Shown here piece by piece: positions 14,708 through 15,864 of a stretch of DNA of 15,864 nucleotides. Position 1 is the stretch's first letter, and each line of letters starts with the position of its first letter. The notes under the pieces were generated by a model, which made no database searches, was not told the DNA's origin, and was given only the letters and a program-made list of their open reading frames with translations. This DNA is from BM714 sp035269385 (lineage in GTDB: Bacteria; Bacillota; Clostridia; Peptostreptococcales; BM714). The translations under genes were made by a program, and so were the position numbers. Location of the stretch: the NCBI GenBank assembly GCA_035269385.1, contig DATFJE010000108.1:1-15864 (forward strand), given 5' to 3'.

Positions 14708-15864
14708 CTATATATACTTGAAAGACACTTCCTTGCCGAGCCGCCTCATTATGTCAGCCAGACGCTCTACCTCCTGCATCTTTATGCTGAGGTCTATGGG
14801 AAGGTCAGGATTCTGATGTGCGGGGTTTATTGCCTTGCCCACCCAAAGGGTAAGATTCGTGCAGTCCTCCATAAGCATCCTTGCCAGTTTTGCCGCTCCG
14901 TTCTTTTCTTTGAGTTTTACGATCTGCCCCTCATTGCCCGCGAGAAATCCTTTGAGTATCTCGACTGTGCGGCGCAGCGTAAGGACTCCCTCTGTCACAA
15001 GATCGAAGCCTTTTATGCTTCCCACGGGCGGGATATCGGGGCTTAGGGTGTCATAGTCAACGACTATTTCCTCTTTCAGCTCCCTTGCAACTATGTTGGC
15101 GGCTGTGCCTCCGCAAATTACGCGCTTTCCGCTCGACTCCACCAGCTCTCGCACGAGCCATCCGTCGACTCGGCAGTCCTCCGGTGGACCGGTGAAAAGA
15201 TGAAGCGTTTCGGGGCGTCGAATTTTTATTGTGGCAACTGTGGTGTCGTCCCCCGGTTTGTCCATGTAAAGGCAGCTGCAGGCTTCGATGAGGTCCTTTG
15301 AAATTATTTTTGCGCTTTTCTTGCCTATTCTCCTGTCTAAAAATTCCTTTACCTGGGGCCATTGCCAGCCAAGGTTCATGAAGCCGCCCACACCTGCATG
15401 TATAACGCCGTCCGAGACGAGAACAAGTGTGTCTTCTTCCCGCAGCTTAAAGCTGCTTTCCTGTATTGTCTTGCCTGATATGACCAGGTTCTTTCTTGGC
15501 AGGTCCTCATATTTTCCGTTTCTGTAAAAGAAAATGGGAGGATTGTCGTATTCCGCTATATAGACTTCCCTGTCGCCTTGTATCTTGACAATGGCGAAGG
15601 TCGAATATGCGAGTTGCCTTACCTGGCATACTGGAAGGGTCTTGACTATGGTGTCGACGGTTTCATATATGTCGGCTCCTTCCCTGAGCATTGTGGCGGC
15701 GATTTTTGTTGTGAGGGTCGCCAGTATGTTCGCCTTGACTCCGCTGCCCAGCCCATCGGCAAGGACTACTATAGTGCTGTCGTCGGTACGAATAACTTCC
15801 ACTTTGTCACCGCAGAGTTCCTCGCCGTGCTTGTTGAGGCTGTCCACCGATACATCGGCAAAAT
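14708..15864 (-). CDS. SpoIIE-type (PP2C) serine phosphatase, 5' end outside the window
   Basis: The frame is open to the window edge. A GTG at 15847 is possible, but no ribosome site precedes it and the frame continues upstream (FADVSVDSLNKHGEELCGD), so the real start probably lies beyond 15864. Numbering from that GTG, the PP2C metal-binding acids are in DDSTIVVLADGLGSG (22-36), LVSDGV (143-148) and GDDTT (199-203). The phosphatase domain takes about residues 1-210. The remaining 170 residues (FTGPPEDCRVDGWLVRELV, GGTAANIVA, then a helical end with ADIMRRLGKEV) form a C-terminal extension with no function I can assign. SpoIIE phosphatases dephosphorylate serine/threonine on partner proteins, typically anti-sigma antagonists. 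The hydrogenase gene follows 64 bp later, so the pair may form a signalling unit. Confidence 0.87.
   Translation of the reverse strand, partial: FADVSVDSLNKHGEELCGDKVEVIRTDDSTIVVLADGLGSGVKANILATLTTKIAATMLREGADIYETVDTIVKTLPVCQVRQLAYSTFAIVKIQGDREVYIAEYDNPPIFFYRNGKYEDLPRKNLVISGKTIQESSFKLREEDTLVLVSDGVIHAGVGGFMNLGWQWPQVKEFLDRRIGKKSAKIISKDLIEACSCLYMDKPGDDTTVATIKIRRPETLHLFTGPPEDCRVDGWLVRELVESSGKRVICGGTAANIVARELKEEIVVDYDTLSPDIPPVGSIKGFDLVTEGVLTLRRTVEILKGFLAGNEGQIVKLKEKNGAAKLARMLMEDCTNLTLWVGKAINPAHQNPDLPIDLSIKMQEVERLADIMRRLGKEVSFKYI

Overview
The window looks like chromosomal DNA of an anaerobic, low-to-mid-GC Firmicute of the Clostridia. The evidence is family content: a Veg protein, a short glutamate 5-kinase, a PadR/DUF1700/DUF4097 module, a catabolic arginine deiminase pathway and a ferredoxin-domain [FeFe] hydrogenase. 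Sigma-A type promoters, strong AGGAGG ribosome sites and heavy ATA/GGA codon use fit this. An amino-acid-fermenting member of the Peptostreptococcales is a reasonable guess, but the genus cannot be read from the sequence. No tRNA, rRNA, CRISPR array or intact transposase gene was seen.

Layout. Positions 1-10216 are coded on the minus strand. They hold the start of a secreted FG-GAP/VCBS-repeat protein (1-2098, cut by the window edge) with a long leader; a small Gly/Arg-rich DUF5320-type protein (2454-2774) behind a promoter with two palindromic sites; a DUF134-type HTH/zinc-ribbon regulator (2911-3420); catabolic ornithine carbamoyltransferase (3904-4896) and arginine deiminase (5362-6588); Veg (6803-7072) with tandem promoters; a xylose-isomerase-like TIM-barrel protein (7374-8237); and a membrane-anchored 607-residue beta-rich protein of unknown function (8393-10216). 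A divergent region then leads to a plus-strand operon of PadR regulator, DUF1700 membrane protein and DUF4097 protein (10423-12200), followed by glutamate 5-kinase (12278-13099). A bidirectional terminator separates this from a minus-strand operon of a SpoIIE-type phosphatase (14708 to beyond 15864) and a group B-like [FeFe] hydrogenase (13189-14643).

Function. Arginine deiminase and catabolic OTC convert arginine to citrulline, then to ornithine and carbamoyl phosphate. Carbamate kinase is not in the window. Glutamate 5-kinase opens proline synthesis, but no proA adjoins it. The PadR/DUF1700/DUF4097 trio resembles envelope-associated regulatory modules. The phosphatase-hydrogenase pair suggests a hydrogenase tied to phospho-signalling or redox sensing rather than bulk hydrogen production; this is inference.

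The most unusual features are (1) hierarchical purine-rich repeat arrays built from a GAAAGTN heptamer, with 14-, 34- and 102-bp higher-order periods, which frame each arginine-pathway gene in inverted orientation and abut its stop codon and upstream region; (2) the SpoIIE-phosphatase/[FeFe]-hydrogenase pair with variant H-cluster loops; (3) paired CATATG-centred operators at the DUF5320 gene; and (4) a terminator-bearing leader before the FG-GAP protein gene.
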